Source: Amycolatopsis vastitatis (GTDB lineage: Bacteria > Actinomycetota > Actinomycetes > Mycobacteriales > Pseudonocardiaceae). From it: a DNA stretch of 64,000 nucleotides. How positions within the stretch are numbered: the first letter of the stretch is position 1; the number at the start of each line of letters is the position of its first letter. This document shows positions 63,247 through 64,000 of the stretch, one piece after another. The notes beneath the pieces were generated by a model. That model was not told where the DNA came from. It saw only the letters and a list, made by a program, of their open reading frames with translations, and made no database searches. The stretch lies in assembly GCF_002234595.1 (NCBI RefSeq), contig NZ_NMUL01000001.1:1-64000 (forward strand). Direction: 5' to 3'. Both the position numbers and the translations under genes were made by a program.

Positions 63247-63760
63247 GCTGGTGACGCACGTCGCGTTCGTGCACTGCTTCGTCGTCGGCCTGGCGGTGAA
63301 CCGGCCCGCGAAGCCGGCACCCCCGCCAGGCTGGGACGACGTCCTCGGGTGGTGGGACGGCCAGCGCCTCGCCCTGCGCGAAGCGTTGAGCCGCGACCCG
63401 GAAGCCCTGGCCTTCTCGCCGTACCCGGGCTTCGCGTCGACAGTCGGCGACTGGACGCGGCGCATGGCCCACGAGACGGCGATCCACCGCCTCGACGCCG
63501 AATCGGCGCTCGAGGACGGCCCGAAGACGCGCTTCTCGCCGGAGTTCGCGAACGACGGGATCGACGAATTCCTGACCTACCTCACCCCACGCCTGGGCAA
63601 CCGGGCCGACGTGCGCGTCACGACACCGGAGCGCACGTGGACCCTCGGCGAGCCGGCCGCCGAAGTCGACGGCGCCGCCGACGACGTCTACCGGGCGCTG
63701 TGGGGCCGTCCGCACCGGGCGTCCGTCACGGGTGACCTCGCACCGCTCGCGGCGCCCTGA
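63137..63760 (+). CDS. Mycothiol-dependent enzyme (maleylpyruvate isomerase/DinB-like)
   Basis: 207 residues from ATG 63137. The N-terminal MDMPI/DinB-type four-helix domain has metal-ligand positions in WTVDELVTHVAFVHCFVVGL and RRMAHETAIHRLDAESA, and the C-terminal part (about 140-205) is the small MDMPI_C domain (RVTTPERTWTLGEP). It likely uses mycothiol as a cofactor. TACGGT 6 bp before ATG suggests a leaderless start. It overlaps the DedA frame by 110 bp. Confidence 0.88.
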   Translation: MQLLEAIDVHADGLKRAACAAGPAAPVPNCPKWTVDELVTHVAFVHCFVVGLAVNRPAKPAPPPGWDDVLGWWDGQRLALREALSRDPEALAFSPYPGFASTVGDWTRRMAHETAIHRLDAESALEDGPKTRFSPEFANDGIDEFLTYLTPRLGNRADVRVTTPERTWTLGEPAAEVDGAADDVYRALWGRPHRASVTGDLAPLAAP

Positions 63761-63775
63761 CCAGCGCAAGGGACA

Positions 63776-64000
63776 ATGTCCGGCGTGACCGCTCCCGAAC
63801 GCCGCTACGTCATCACCTTCGGCTGCCCCGACCGCACCGGCATCATCGCCCGGATCTCCGGGTTCCTCGCCGAGCACGGCGGCTGGATCGTCGAGGCGGC
63901 CTACCACACCGACCCGGACACGGGCTGGTTCTTCACCCGCCAGGTGGTCCGGGCCGACTCGCTCCCCTTCGACGCCGCCGAGCTGCGCGTCCGCTTCGGC
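63776..64000 (+). CDS. purU: PurU-like formyltetrahydrofolate deformylase, 5' part
   Basis: 75 codons to the window edge, from ATG 63776 with AGGG upstream (GTG 63785 is an alternative). The ACT domain reads YVITFGCPDRTGIIARISGF then AEHGGWIVEAAYHTDPDTGW and FFTRQVVRADS, the N-terminus of PurU. PurU releases formate from 10-formyl-tetrahydrofolate for purine synthesis. The catalytic formyltransferase-like part lies beyond the window. It starts 15 bp after the preceding gene. Confidence 0.88.
   Translation, partial: MSGVTAPERRYVITFGCPDRTGIIARISGFLAEHGGWIVEAAYHTDPDTGWFFTRQVVRADSLPFDAAELRVRFG

Overview
The window is 64 kb of very GC-rich, densely packed bacterial DNA, with many GTG starts, 4-bp ATGA/GTGA gene overlaps and leaderless-looking genes. 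Gene content and order point to an actinomycete of the Pseudonocardiaceae, most likely Amycolatopsis or a close relative: mycothiol synthesis (mshA), a BldC and a BldN-type sigma factor, an EspI-like ATPase, bS22 and a 6C-type small RNA. Gene order from hemL through murB closely follows, from memory, the Mycobacterium tuberculosis block Rv0481c-Rv0555 and, for rex-hemACD and bldN-rsbN, the Streptomyces block. The window is therefore core chromosome, with one clear insertion sequence and several families of intergenic palindromes as the accessory part.

Layout. 1-8.5 kb: a DUF3592 protein, a secreted M1 peptidase, then menaquinone genes menD (-), menB, menE and menA (+) with a tiny secreted peptide before menA, followed by a minus-strand operon of an Lrp regulator, a DUF4229 protein and a Cds1-like cysteine desulfhydrase. 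9-17 kb: bldC, a small membrane protein, an EspI-like ATPase, and the system II cytochrome c maturation genes ccsB-resB-ccdA and tlpA, linked to a histidine phosphatase and hemL. 17-23 kb: tspO and a MacB-type export operon (adaptor, ATPase, permease, DUF5666-like protein) plus three small membrane proteins. 23-29 kb: the tetrapyrrole genes hemB, hemD, hemC, hemA and rex with a Rex operator. 29-37 kb: a fasciclin lipoprotein, a membrane molybdopterin oxidoreductase, glutaredoxin, an acyl-CoA ligase, a BldN-like ECF sigma locus with a coupled upstream mini-gene and a DUF5667 anti-sigma candidate, and a HAD phosphatase. 37-46 kb: a CPBP protease, a two-component pair, an acyltransferase and epimerase, bS22, an excisionase-like HTH protein, an IS5-family element, proC, a thioesterase and a TIM-barrel isomerase. 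46-64 kb: a proline-rich membrane protein, ppx, regX3-senX3, an aldo/keto reductase with a divergent regulator, gpmA, the 6C RNA, a DUF4349 lipoprotein, YbjN, mshA, an alpha/beta hydrolase, an L,D-transpeptidase, murB, a DUF2505 protein, a methyltransferase, DedA, a mycothiol-dependent enzyme, and the start of a PurU/ACT-domain gene.

How it works together. Much of the window serves respiration and redox balance: menaquinone, heme, cytochrome c maturation, Rex (NADH/NAD sensing), glutaredoxin, the molybdoenzyme and mycothiol. A second theme is developmental and envelope control (BldC, BldN/RsbN, SenX3-RegX3, MurB, L,D-transpeptidase). I found no CRISPR array, prophage, tRNA or rRNA, and no antibiotic gene cluster. 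The least ordinary items are (i) perfect 53-bp palindromes with a compensatory base-pair change, each just after a gene's stop codon; (ii) a second palindrome family built of direct units closed by one inverted unit, one copy interrupted by the IS; (iii) a 6C RNA that appears to have a third C6 loop; (iv) the BldN locus architecture; and (v) menE, which has no standard start codon at the position expected from homology.
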